The translations under genes and the position numbers were made by a program. Positions 27,063 through 36,259 of a DNA stretch of 64,000 nt are shown one piece after another. The stretch is from Francisellaceae bacterium (GTDB lineage Bacteria; Pseudomonadota; Gammaproteobacteria; UBA6186; Azoamicaceae), in assembly GCA_018703155.1 (NCBI GenBank), contig JABJGS010000079.1:1-64000 (forward strand). Reading direction: 5' to 3'. The notes under the pieces were generated by a model. The model was given only the letters and a program-made list of their open reading frames with translations, was not told where the DNA came from and did no database searches. Position 1 is the stretch's first letter; each line of letters starts with the position of its first letter.

Positions 27063-30000
27063 ATGAAGGATATTGCTGAAACAACTCTATTAAAATATTG
27101 GCGAGCAACTATTTGTGATGGTGAAAAACTTGAAGTTAACATTCCTGAAAAACATTATAAAACAATTAGTTATCAAGAGTTCTTTGATGGAAAACTAGAG
27201 GGAAGCACAACTGAATATTTATTTAGTATCTTTGGCAAAAAGAATAAACATGGTAACAGCAACAATAAAACTTTAAATTTAATAATGTCACCATGCTGGG
27301 GTAAATTTTTCCGTAAAGTTGAGCATTATAACTTAAGCAATTCATCTAAAAAGAAAAGTGTAGCATTTATTTGGTTTGATGTATTGATAAATAAGTTAGG
27401 AGTCATTGTTGAATGTAAACAAGTATCTCCTCCTTGGATCCCTAGGAATTTATTGGAGCCAAACGAATCAGAATCACCAACAATAGGAAATATTGATATT
27501 TTGGATGATTTTTTGCGTACAAATATATTACATAGACAACTAGAAGAAATTGATAATCTTGATGAAAGTATAGAAAAACTAGAGTGGGAAAAAGTTATAA
27601 AATATGGTTCACAAATGCTTTCAGAAACAATCGGTATTAAATACAATAATCATAATGTATTTGAAGAAGTTTTTTCTAAATTAGAAGCATTTTCAGACTA
27701 TATCCCTCAGACTAAAGTTTTAGTGCTAGATGGTCAGCAGACAGCTAGTTATTCAATTAATGTTATACAACTATTTAATTATTTAATAAGAAAAGCAAAC
27801 AGTAAATATAATAAATTGTTAGTGAATTACTCAAATTTAGAACAAGCAAGTGAGAAAAAAACCATACATGAAGAAGAATATTTTAATGCTAGCAAGGTTC
27901 ACCTAGGGCAGATGGGGAAAGATTTTCCTTTAGCAAAAGCTCAAAGGAAAGCTGTTATGCAGTTTTTCAAGAGTAAACCAGGAGACATTTTTTGCGTAAA
28001 TGGTCCGCCAGGGACAGGTAAAACAACAATGCTGCAAAGTATTATGGTATCTAAATGGATAGAGTCTGCTATTTATAAAAAAAATCCACCTATCATAGTG
28101 GCTGCTTCTCAAACAAACCAAGCCGTTACAAATATACTTGAATCTTTTTCAAAGCATGCAGGAAGTTCAATTCTAGAGCAGCGTTGGATATCTGGTTTTA
28201 AGGGCTATGGTATATATCTTTGTAGTAAATCTAAAATTGAAGAAGCAGAAGGGTTATATGAGTATCTTTATAAAGATGGGAGAACTTTAAATGGTTCGAT
28301 TGTTGCTAGAGAAAGTTTTTTAAATTTAAAAAGTATAAAAAATAGATATTTGGATTTCGCAGAAGAATATTTTAATGAGCGTATAGATATCATTCAAGTT
28401 CAAAATAGATTTCATGACAAGCTATTGCAAACACATAGAAAGATGTTAAAGCTACTGGATTGCAGCGAAACAATGAGGTTATCAGCAAAAAAATTATTAA
28501 ATATATTTAGCAGTTACGAAAGTGCCTTAATTAACATACATGATCTGAAATCAAAAATAGATAATATGGGAAAGTTAATAACCAATAATATTGAACTTCA
28601 GCGCAAATGGGAAAAATATAAATCAAGTAAGCTTTTTTTTATTAATACCTTTAAATTTCTAGGTTTCAGGGAAAAACTGAAATCTCTTATAAGTGTCTTC
28701 ATACTAGAAAATAATATTTCATTACAAAATGCGAACAGCCTGAATGATCTTAATTTTTATTTTATAAATCAAATTAATGACAACAGAGTTTTTTTGAAAA
28801 AATATAGAGTTAAATTAGAGAATGCTGTTGATTTGACATGCAAATATGAAATAAGCAAGGAAAAATTATGTCTTATATGTAAAGAAGTAAACTTGAAGTG
28901 CCCATCCATTAAGGATATCTATGACATAAACATTGACGAAGCTTCAAACCCAATAGTTTTTTTAGATACAACTCTTAGATATGATATGTTCTTGTTAGCT
29001 ATGCATTATTGGGAGGCGAGCTGGTTGATTGAGTCAGGCAATAGAGAAAAGTCTAAAATAATATCAGGCAGAAAATCAACTTTAGAAATTTTGCATAGAT
29101 ATGCAAAGCTTGGTGTATGTTTTATAACCACATTACAATCTGGTCCAAATTTTTTTAAATATTCATCAGAATTAAATGATATGGAATCTGATTATCTTAC
29201 TCAGGAAATAGATTTATTAGTTATTGACGAAGCAGGACAAATACCTCCAGCATTAGGTGCACCTATGATGTCACTAGCAAAACAAGCAATTGTTGTTGGA
29301 GACGTAAGACAACTAGCCCCTGTAAATAAATTACCATGCTCAATAGATATTGCTAATCTTAAAAAACATGGAATCCTAGAGTGTGCAAGTATAGAAAAGC
29401 TCGAAAAATATGGCGTTATCAGTTCAAAGTGGTATTGCAATATATCAAGTAGCTTAATGAAAATAGCACAAAGGAGATCAATTTTTAACTCTGAATCTAT
29501 AGATGTATGTGATAAAGAAAATATCACTTGGAAAGGGATGTTCTTAGATGAGCACCGCCGGTGTGCAACAGAAATCATTTCATATTGTAATGACTTATGT
29601 TATGAAGGAAAACTCATTCCCAAAACTCCAGCGAAGGGAAAGTTACTTTTTCCGCACATGGGATATTCTCATGTTGATGGAAATTGCAGGAGGAATCTAC
29701 AAAACAGCTTAGAAAATAATATTGAAGCTCAGTCAGTAGTTAATTGGATCGTACATCACCATGACTCTTTATGCGTTCATTACAAAAGAGAAATTGGCCA
29801 AATCGTTGGTATAGTCACACCATTTAGAGGACAAAAAAACATACTTAGGCAATTGCTTAAAAGTAACAATATTAAACTCAATAAGTTTGGTACTATACAT
29901 AGTTTACAGGGTGCAGAATTTCCTATTGTAATTTTTTCTCCAACCTACACAAAGAATTTCACTTCTAGTCCGGTGATTTTTGATTTAGATGATACAATGC

Positions 30001-30722
30001 TTAACGTTGCAGTATCTAGGGCCCAAGATAATTTTATAGTTTTTGGGGATATGGGTATTTTCAATCCAAACAATGATAGTTTACCATCAGGATTATTGGC
30101 ACAATATTTATTTGCAAATCCAAATAATGAAATTAATAACTACCCTAAACCTTTTAAAAACTATATCTCAAAAGAAGACGAAATTCGGAAAATTGACACT
30201 TTAGATAAACATAGAGAGGTTTTAAAGCAATCAATTGTATACGCACAAAAAAAAGTGATTATAGTTTCACCATATATTAGAAAATCAGCAATTATAGCAG
30301 ATGATTTAATCAGTTTAATAAAAAATCATTCTCTTAATAAAGAAATTATTATTTACTATGATATTGATGGCAATTTAAATGATAAAGCATATATGGAGTT
30401 TATTATAGTTTCAAGAAAACTACATAAGTCTGGAGCTTCATTAAAGCCAATAGAAAACCTTCATTCTAAATTAATAATTATTGACAACTTAAGATTGGTT
30501 GAAGGATCTTTTAATTGGTTGTCTTCACATAGAGTGAAAGATAAATATATTAGGTATGAAACCTCCATTATATATAGAGGTGAAAGAGTTGCGCAAATTT
30601 CTAATGATTTAGAGTGTACTCTTAATAAGCATCATCAAAAATCATTAAGTAGTAGTTTGTTGAATTATGAAATAAAATCTTTTATAAATAAAAAAAATGA
30701 AATTCATGAAAATCAAATGTAG
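27063..30722 (+). CDS. mkoC: Mokosh type II-like antiphage protein: SF1 helicase fused to a PLD nuclease
   Basis: 1219 residues. Residues 1-280 are unassigned. An AAA_11/AAA_12 (COG1112-type) superfamily 1 helicase follows: Walker A GPPGTGKTT (314-322), Walker B VIDEAGQ (D722, E723), DEHRRCATE, TPFRGQ, HSLQGAEFP and VAVSRAQDNF. The C-terminus is a phospholipase-D-type nuclease with a perfect H-x-K-x4-D-x6-G motif (H1134, K1136, D1141, G1148). This single-gene fusion is the architecture described for Mokosh type II, which protects bacteria from phage. ATG start with AAGGA upstream. Neighbours are mobile-element debris, consistent with transfer. The named system rests on architecture, not on a search. 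Confidence 0.75.
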   Translation: MKDIAETTLLKYWRATICDGEKLEVNIPEKHYKTISYQEFFDGKLEGSTTEYLFSIFGKKNKHGNSNNKTLNLIMSPCWGKFFRKVEHYNLSNSSKKKSVAFIWFDVLINKLGVIVECKQVSPPWIPRNLLEPNESESPTIGNIDILDDFLRTNILHRQLEEIDNLDESIEKLEWEKVIKYGSQMLSETIGIKYNNHNVFEEVFSKLEAFSDYIPQTKVLVLDGQQTASYSINVIQLFNYLIRKANSKYNKLLVNYSNLEQASEKKTIHEEEYFNASKVHLGQMGKDFPLAKAQRKAVMQFFKSKPGDIFCVNGPPGTGKTTMLQSIMVSKWIESAIYKKNPPIIVAASQTNQAVTNILESFSKHAGSSILEQRWISGFKGYGIYLCSKSKIEEAEGLYEYLYKDGRTLNGSIVARESFLNLKSIKNRYLDFAEEYFNERIDIIQVQNRFHDKLLQTHRKMLKLLDCSETMRLSAKKLLNIFSSYESALINIHDLKSKIDNMGKLITNNIELQRKWEKYKSSKLFFINTFKFLGFREKLKSLISVFILENNISLQNANSLNDLNFYFINQINDNRVFLKKYRVKLENAVDLTCKYEISKEKLCLICKEVNLKCPSIKDIYDINIDEASNPIVFLDTTLRYDMFLLAMHYWEASWLIESGNREKSKIISGRKSTLEILHRYAKLGVCFITTLQSGPNFFKYSSELNDMESDYLTQEIDLLVIDEAGQIPPALGAPMMSLAKQAIVVGDVRQLAPVNKLPCSIDIANLKKHGILECASIEKLEKYGVISSKWYCNISSSLMKIAQRRSIFNSESIDVCDKENITWKGMFLDEHRRCATEIISYCNDLCYEGKLIPKTPAKGKLLFPHMGYSHVDGNCRRNLQNSLENNIEAQSVVNWIVHHHDSLCVHYKREIGQIVGIVTPFRGQKNILRQLLKSNNIKLNKFGTIHSLQGAEFPIVIFSPTYTKNFTSSPVIFDLDDTMLNVAVSRAQDNFIVFGDMGIFNPNNDSLPSGLLAQYLFANPNNEINNYPKPFKNYISKEDEIRKIDTLDKHREVLKQSIVYAQKKVIIVSPYIRKSAIIADDLISLIKNHSLNKEIIIYYDIDGNLNDKAYMEFIIVSRKLHKSGASLKPIENLHSKLIIIDNLRLVEGSFNWLSSHRVKDKYIRYETSIIYRGERVAQISNDLECTLNKHHQKSLSSSLLNYEIKSFINKKNEIHENQM

Positions 30723-30784
30723 TGCTTAAACATACTGTCTATATGATAAATTCTATATAGTCTGTGTTTACAGGGTGAGCTTCT

Positions 30785-30820
30785 GTCTCCTTCCAGTAGG
30801 CATGTATAGATAACCATAGC
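30785..30820. repeat. Palindromic repeat copy 1 (left half)
   Basis: Begins GTCTCCTTCCAGTAGG then CATGTATAG, matching the left arm of the copy at 32799. The right arm is not recognisable. Lies between the Mokosh-like gene and the broken IS ORF. Confidence 0.5.
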
Positions 30821-30869
30821 CCATAAAGTGTCACGTTCACTCCAAGTTTCAATTAATATTGGAGTTATT

Positions 30870-31136
30870 ATGAGCCAACCTTTAACACTATATTCATTAA
30901 GTATCGAGCTTGATGAGTGACGTAAGAATCGAACTAAACAAGGTCGCTTACCTGATAATATTTGGGCTAAGACTTTAAAGTTGTTAGAAAACCATTCTAT
31001 GGCTGAGGTTAGTCGTGAGTTACGTATTAGTCATGAACAAATCCGCAATAAGTTAAATCACCAAGATGTACAGAGTGTTGTGTCTTCAACTCCTTTTGTT
31101 GAGATGAAATCTCCATCCATTGTGAGTTTCCAATAA
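30870..31136 (+). pseudogene. Broken IS66-type accessory (TnpA-like) ORF
   Basis: An ATG with GGAG upstream opens a frame of 88 codons that contains a UGA at codon 17 (30918-30920). After the UGA it reads RKNRTKQGRLPDNIW, then a helix-turn-helix-like SMAEVSRELRISHEQIRNKL. This resembles small IS66-associated accessory proteins, which have Trp where the UGA stands. No TnpB or large transposase follows. It is the decayed remainder of an insertion sequence, flanked by palindromic repeats. Confidence 0.55.
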
Positions 31137-31195
31137 TTGTGTATAGATAAATTTTCTATTCATGGTGACTGTAGGGATACGGATTTGTTAGGTTA

Positions 31196-31231
31196 GTCCT
31201 TCCAGTAAGCAATCATAGCAGCTGGAAGGAC
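31196..31231. repeat. Palindromic repeat copy 2 (short form)
   Basis: A perfect 10-bp inverted repeat, GTCCTTCCAG and CTGGAAGGAC, around 16 bases starting TAAGCAATCATAG. Same arm sequence as the other copies but with a shorter interior. Confidence 0.7.
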
Positions 31232-31309
31232 ACGAAAGATTTCAAGGTTAAAATTAACTCAAACAAAATATGATAAACATAGTTTTTCAGGCAAAATGCT
31301 TCCGTACCA

Positions 31310-31363
31310 CTCCAGTAAGAATGTATTAAGGTATTTTTTCTATACACATCGACGGGAAGGACA
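31310..31363. repeat. Palindromic repeat copy 3
   Basis: Left arm CTCCAGTAAGAATGTAT, right arm CTATACACATCGACGG followed by GAAGGAC. It ends 13 bases before the stop codon of the minus-strand MFS gene. Confidence 0.6.
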
Positions 31364-31376
31364 CTAAGTATCGCTA

Positions 31377-32594
31377 TTATTTATCAATCCTTTTGTACTG
31401 TAGGTATAAAGCTGTTATCAGGGCAATTGAAAAGCTAACAACGAGCGCGATCATTGCATGCCTATAGTCAACACTTGAGTAATGATGAGGGCTTGTAGCA
31501 CCTAATACTAGAAAATATCCAATAAGTGATACAGACAGGGAGCTTAATCCCACTAAAATAGTATTTAGAAATCCAGATGCTGTACCAACAAGATCTTTTG
31601 GTGTAATGATACCAACAACATCATATCCTAGTAGGAATCCAGACGTTGAAAATCCAACTATAAAAATAAGAGTTTCACCAAGGTATTTTACATCTGGAAT
31701 ATTTATAAATGCAAGAGAAGACAATACACCAACCGTGGATATAAAACACATAGCACTAGTTTTAGTTCTAAATAATTTAGTAACAAAGCCAATAAACAGG
31801 CTGCCTAAAAGGCTGCCAAAATATAGGAATGAAGCCATAGCGGCAGCTTTTACTGAAGTTTCATGAAATACTATTCCCATATAGCTGGCTCCCCAAAGGG
31901 CACCGAAACCTGCAAGAGTAAAATGCATGCAGCCTACGTATAATCCTAACAACCAATAAACAGGTTTTGAAATTATTTTGTTAAAAGACTTAATCGAGAC
32001 AGGGTCTTTTTTAATATTATTGTTTTTGATAAAAACAATCAATAAAACTAAAATTATACAGCCTATGCCAGATATTAGTACCTGTGCATCACGCCAGCCA
32101 TGAGAGTCAATATATATAGCTAAGGGTTTTTGTGCAAAAATAGCCCCTAGTATGCCAAGAAAATTAGTAAGACCAGATAGAAGAATAAATTGTCTTTGTG
32201 GGAACCATGAATGGATTAAAAATAGTGTCGACACGAATGCAAAAGCAGAACCACAACCAATCATGAAGTAACACAATTTAAATACCCAGACTGTATGTGC
32301 TTTGGAAATTAGAAATGAAAATATAATACAGACAATGCACGCTATAACTACAGGTAGTTTAGGTCCAATGCGATCGGCTATATAGCCTACTGGGATTTGA
32401 AGTGCGGCATAGCTGTAGAAATAAAATGCAGTCATGCTCCCTAAACCAAATGCAGTTAAATCCAAAGTCTGCATTAATTCGCTTGCCATAACTGATGGAG
32501 ATACGCGAAGTAAAAATTCGTATAAATAAAATAAAGCTGATACAAACCATACTACCCAGCCATAATAACTTTTATTTTCTGTTTGCATTTTCAA
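31377..32594 (-). CDS. MFS transporter
   Basis: 405 residues with about 12 hydrophobic segments. The N-terminus WFVSALFYLYEFLLRVSPS and the loop 2-3 motif GYIADRIGPK mark the major facilitator superfamily; the substrate is unknown. A clear paralogue lies at 49793 with the same FYLYEF-RV-P signature and the GLTNxLG motif. MFS proteins of this kind are common in Legionella-like and Francisella-like intracellular bacteria, where relatives import host amino acids or nucleosides. It sits alone between palindromic repeats in the island-like region. Confidence 0.88.
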   Translation of the reverse strand: MKMQTENKSYYGWVVWFVSALFYLYEFLLRVSPSVMASELMQTLDLTAFGLGSMTAFYFYSYAALQIPVGYIADRIGPKLPVVIACIVCIIFSFLISKAHTVWVFKLCYFMIGCGSAFAFVSTLFLIHSWFPQRQFILLSGLTNFLGILGAIFAQKPLAIYIDSHGWRDAQVLISGIGCIILVLLIVFIKNNNIKKDPVSIKSFNKIISKPVYWLLGLYVGCMHFTLAGFGALWGASYMGIVFHETSVKAAAMASFLYFGSLLGSLFIGFVTKLFRTKTSAMCFISTVGVLSSLAFINIPDVKYLGETLIFIVGFSTSGFLLGYDVVGIITPKDLVGTASGFLNTILVGLSSLSVSLIGYFLVLGATSPHHYSSVDYRHAMIALVVSFSIALITALYLQYKRIDK

Positions 32595-32670
32595 GGTCCT
32601 ATACCGTATATATATAGACTAGCACAAGATTAACATTGTTCATGATTTAAGCTAGGTCACATATTTGAAG

Positions 32671-32779
32671 GACATAAAAAGTTTGGTGGGAGTGTAGCAA
32701 AGATCATGAATTGCGGGCAGCAATAGGAAGTAGAGTTAGGGGTACTGGTTGCCCATATTGCGCAAGGGGAATAGGCTAA
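32671..32779 (+). pseudogene. Remnant of a treble-clef zinc-finger gene (DUF4379-like)
   Basis: In one frame from 32681 the bases encode VWWECSKDHELRAAIGSRVR then GTGCPYCARGIG and a stop. This is the W-x-C-x(2)-x-H-E-x-x-A...G-C-P-Y-C pattern of treble-clef zinc-finger repeats. Just upstream GGACATAAAAA would encode the usual GHKK in a different frame, so one base is missing and stops close the frame. A start codon is also missing. A decayed fragment of an accessory gene. Confidence 0.6.
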
Positions 32780-32798
32780 CTGCATATGGCATTTATTC

Positions 32799-32859
32799 GT
32801 CTCCTTCTAGTAAGAGTGTATCGCTATAATTTTACTATACATAGCAACGGGAAGGAGAC
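32799..32859. repeat. Palindromic repeat copy 4 (complete, 61 bp)
   Basis: The ends are a perfect 9-bp inverted repeat, GTCTCCTTC and GAAGGAGAC; inside, GCTAT and ATAGC pair again. It is the most complete member of the four-copy family and shows a REP- or MITE-like structure. Confidence 0.75.
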
Positions 32860-33157
32860 AAATAAACATATACGATAATTATTGTAAATCAGTTATTACA
32901 TAGTAACTCTAACTATATCAAGTTTAAATTTATTCAATTTAATTACAAATAAAACAATATAATACACTGCCTCATAATAAAGATTAACAGATCATTGCGC
33001 ATATAGAACTTTTATGTTGTAGTTTTAAAATATCGCACTAGAAAATTTAAAAACCACTTGGACATATCAATTCTATTTAAAATATCACATGCTCACCTTG
33101 AATGTTCCCTTTGATCACTATAACAAAAGTAGATTTTATCAATCAAACATAGTGCAT

Positions 33158-34615
33158 TTAGAGACACTTTTTATTTTTTCGACTAATTCTTAGATTTTCA
33201 GTCATTTCATCTATTTTCACTTCATCTGCTCCAAGCAAAGTGTCTTCAACACTAGCTGCACTAGCTGCACTCGTCTGCACTTGACCTTCAACCTGAGCTG
33301 ATTGTGTCAAAAAACAATTGCTTCCAGTCATTAAAGATCTGGCAATCAATGCACTCCCTCTTCCTGAAGAGTCACTACCTTTCTTTGAAAGGTCATTCCT
33401 TGCTGGTGTACAATATGATGGCAATCTACTATTGTTGCCATTACATCTTCGCTTTTTTGTGACTTGATTTTCAGTTTGAGGTGTGGAAAAAGTGCAATTT
33501 ACTTGTTCTATTGTTCTAGCTGGACTTCCTGGTATGACAGTTTCTCTAGAATATGCTACAGATAATCTAGAGCTCTCTTCTCTAGTTAGTTGATTTGCAT
33601 TAGCAACTAGCAACGCAAAAACCTCACGCCAGCGAACCTTCATTATATTTGTATACTCAGCATCATGTGCTGAAAATTCACCCATACAAGACCATTTAGG
33701 TGAAGCAGACTCAAATTGTAAATATTTATCAAGTGCTGCTGATGACGCAGTTTTACTATCTACTCTAAGCACTCGCTCCTCTCTGAGAAAATATTCTTCT
33801 GGATTTAGTTCTTTGTCAAAACGCCAAAAACATATCCCTGGTGTTAAGGTATGTTCATATGCATCATTTTTATCATTTTGAGTTATCCCCTGAATCCCAT
33901 CACTCCTCAACAGATTGCGCTGATATTGCTCAAACTTTTCAAATCCTGCATCTCCAAGTTTAAGTCTCAAGTGATCTTCGTATTTAGATACATTTGCATA
34001 TTTATCTGATACCCAACTCTCCATAGGAATGATAAGGTATTCATCACGAATAACCTCTTCAGTTTGAAATGCTAAGATTACTGCTTGAGCACAGCGTAGT
34101 CCTCGACTACTTGCTCTTTCTTCATCTAGTTTTACAGGAGCATTACCTTGCATGGTTCTGCATGCATATTTAATTATGTTATAAAAATTGTCATTGTATC
34201 TCTGTTTGGCATACTGAAGTTGTTCTGTAATACCAGTTCTAGGGTGAGATAAAGCAGCTATATCTTGAACCTGCATCGCTAGTTCAGCCCTTCGGTGATC
34301 ATAAGGTACTTTAATTTTGCTCCATGCTGACATTCGGTATAAAGCATTTAATGCCAAATCAGAGTCATTACAACGGTAAACTTTATAATTACCTCCAATT
34401 AGGCTTGTCACAGCTACAGATTGATGCCTGCCAGTTGTCGCATGTATAATTTGAGGGATTGTAAGAATAGGCTCACATCCTGGACGAGAAGCATAAGAAC
34501 TTACTCCATCGTCATATATTTTTAAAAAAACCTTAAACATGGACACATGTTCACCATGGCCATTGTAGTCAAGATCAAAGATAATATCCCCAGGATTTAA
34601 ATCATTTATTTTCAT
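33158..34615 (-). CDS. Permuted papain-fold (NlpC/P60-like) protein with a putative NLS, effector candidate
   Basis: 485 residues. The N-terminus NPGDIIFDLDYNGHGEHVSM has the G-D-[IL]-[IV]-F...H-V pattern of papain-like folds, with H23 as candidate catalytic histidine. C175 in RGLRCAQAVILAF lies at the start of a helix, as the nucleophile does. The order His before Cys matches circularly permuted NlpC/P60 (LRAT/YiiX-like) enzymes, which act as amidases, peptidases or acyltransferases. Residues 387-390 (KKRR) followed by a second basic patch near 406-412 resemble a bipartite nuclear localisation signal. The C-terminal 100 residues are Ser/Ala-rich and disordered. No signal peptide. Host targeting is inferred. 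Confidence 0.5.
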   Translation of the reverse strand: MKINDLNPGDIIFDLDYNGHGEHVSMFKVFLKIYDDGVSSYASRPGCEPILTIPQIIHATTGRHQSVAVTSLIGGNYKVYRCNDSDLALNALYRMSAWSKIKVPYDHRRAELAMQVQDIAALSHPRTGITEQLQYAKQRYNDNFYNIIKYACRTMQGNAPVKLDEERASSRGLRCAQAVILAFQTEEVIRDEYLIIPMESWVSDKYANVSKYEDHLRLKLGDAGFEKFEQYQRNLLRSDGIQGITQNDKNDAYEHTLTPGICFWRFDKELNPEEYFLREERVLRVDSKTASSAALDKYLQFESASPKWSCMGEFSAHDAEYTNIMKVRWREVFALLVANANQLTREESSRLSVAYSRETVIPGSPARTIEQVNCTFSTPQTENQVTKKRRCNGNNSRLPSYCTPARNDLSKKGSDSSGRGSALIARSLMTGSNCFLTQSAQVEGQVQTSAASAASVEDTLLGADEVKIDEMTENLRISRKNKKCL

Positions 34616-34785
34616 TGTTTTTCTCTCATATTTATTTTTTCATATACGATATATGCAAAAGTTTTTTGTGTTCCCAACAGTATAAAAGTTAATACGCACT
34701 ATGGATTCACAAGGATAACCCTCACCTCAACAGCATCTTAACTCTAAATTAGGGTAATATTATTTGTAGCTATATAAGATACATT

Positions 34786-36171
34786 TTAGTATTTTTTATT
34801 TTGTAAATTATTTTTTCTATAATAGCGAAAACTTATTATAGGCAACATCAACAGCAATAAAATACTTATTAATATTGTTCGGTAAACCGTTGCAGAGCCA
34901 AAGTTGAAATGTGACGGAGGAATATATACGATAAAAAAACTAAATATACATGCAGCAATTCCAATAGTAGTAACTAGTTTCAACTTAGGAGCCTTATAAC
35001 CTCTCACTATCTCTGGTTTAGATTTACGCAATTTAATTACAGCCAAAAACAACATAACATATTGGATCATCGTGAATTGTGAAGATACTGCGATCATCAT
35101 CCAGATAGCACTGCTACCTTCATAGTTTAAAAATAACATCGTTAGTGCACTGCCAATGATCACCTGTAAAAGTAATAATGCTACAGGCACATCATGCTTA
35201 TTTGTTTTTTTTAGCCACTCAGGAAAAAAGCCATCTTCCGCAACGACCAACATACCTTTTGCAGGTCCAACTGTCCAAGTATTAATAGCTGCTATAGAGC
35301 CAATGAATAAGAACAAGGCCATAATCATGCTGAAGTTTTTCAAATTGAATTGTGTAAAAAAAACATCAAAAGCTTGTAACAACCCTGATGCTAATTGAAT
35401 ATCCTTCTGTGGTACTACTATCGCAATAGCTAAAGTTCCTAAAATATAAACTGTTAGTATAATAACGGAAGCTATTGCAAGTGCTTTTGGATAGTCATTT
35501 TGTGGATCTCGTGCCTCTCCCACATGAAATGCAGCAAGTTCAACGCCTGAAACACTTAAAAGAATTCCAGAAAAGATCACTATATTATCAAGCTTAAATT
35601 CTGGAATAAATGATGACCAAGAAACATCTATCTGTAATTTATTCCCGGCAAGATACCAAGATACAGCTAGTAAGACTATTACTATTGCTGGAAATATAGT
35701 TCCAAGTGTCACACCAATAGTACTAATATAGCTTGAGGTTTTTATACCAGCAAAATTAAGTAACGTTGCCCCCCAAAAAATAACTAAAATACAACAAACA
35801 ATAAATGATTTTGATTCAATTGCTCCTGGTATAAATGGCTCAACCATATATGCAACCATTGCGGCTGTAAAAGCTAAAATGGCTGGGAACCAAGCAATGC
35901 TTTCCATCCATGCGGACCAAAGAGTAAACAGCCCCCAATTTGGACCAAAGGCTTCCTTTACCCAAGCATAACTGCCACCTGCTTTAGGCCAAGTTGAGGC
36001 AAGCTCTGCAGTAACTGCTGCTGTAGGAATAAAAAATATTAATGCAGCAATAATGAAGTAAAAAATTGAAGAAAAACCATATTCAGCTGATAAAGGAAGA
36101 TTACGTAAGCTAACAATAGCTGCAACCGTTATCATTGCTAAAGAAAATTTTCCCAAAACTTTTACTGACAT
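34786..36171 (-). CDS. Amino acid permease (APC superfamily)
   Basis: 461 residues with about 12 membrane segments. The N-terminal SLRNLPLSAEYG and ELASTWPKAGGSYAWVKEAFG are typical of the glutamate/GABA antiporter-like branch of the APC superfamily. The substrate cannot be named. It lies directly downstream of tlc, only 17 bases after a strong hairpin with a T-run, and has AGGGA nine bases before its ATG, so it is expressed by read-through or from a promoter inside the tlc end. Confidence 0.88.
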   Translation of the reverse strand: MSVKVLGKFSLAMITVAAIVSLRNLPLSAEYGFSSIFYFIIAALIFFIPTAAVTAELASTWPKAGGSYAWVKEAFGPNWGLFTLWSAWMESIAWFPAILAFTAAMVAYMVEPFIPGAIESKSFIVCCILVIFWGATLLNFAGIKTSSYISTIGVTLGTIFPAIVIVLLAVSWYLAGNKLQIDVSWSSFIPEFKLDNIVIFSGILLSVSGVELAAFHVGEARDPQNDYPKALAIASVIILTVYILGTLAIAIVVPQKDIQLASGLLQAFDVFFTQFNLKNFSMIMALFLFIGSIAAINTWTVGPAKGMLVVAEDGFFPEWLKKTNKHDVPVALLLLQVIIGSALTMLFLNYEGSSAIWMMIAVSSQFTMIQYVMLFLAVIKLRKSKPEIVRGYKAPKLKLVTTIGIAACIFSFFIVYIPPSHFNFGSATVYRTILISILLLLMLPIISFRYYRKNNLQNKKY

Positions 36172-36188
36172 CGGTATTTATCCCTATA

Positions 36189-36231
36189 TAAAAAAAGACA
36201 TGCAAGCGTATCTAAATACACTTGCATGTCT
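36189..36231 (-). terminator. Strong intrinsic terminator between tlc and the permease
   Basis: On the minus strand AGACATGCAAG and CTTGCATGTCT form a perfect 11-bp stem, followed by a run of T. It lies about 30 bases after the tlc stop and could limit expression of the permease gene. Confidence 0.88.
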
Positions 36232-36259
36232 ATCATAGTCCAAAACTCGGACTGCTTAT

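Larger units (their letters stand above)
32595..33157. other. Gene-free stretch holding a zinc-finger remnant and one palindromic repeat
   Basis: Besides the remnant at 32671-32779 and the palindrome at 32799-32859, the right part (32860-33157) is AT-rich and I see nothing in it. Confidence 0.6.

Noticed and set aside
30735-30765. CTGTCTATAT...ATATAGTCTG as a LexA box or terminator
   Set aside because: The spacing is far from CTG-N10-CAG, and there is no T-run after the weak stem.
23828-30920. UGA read as Trp throughout this genome (two UGA-for-Trp cases)
   Set aside because: Many genes end in UGA at natural C-termini, for example the histidine kinase, the O-methyltransferase and prpD itself, and prfB for RF2 is intact. 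Recoding across the genome is not supported.
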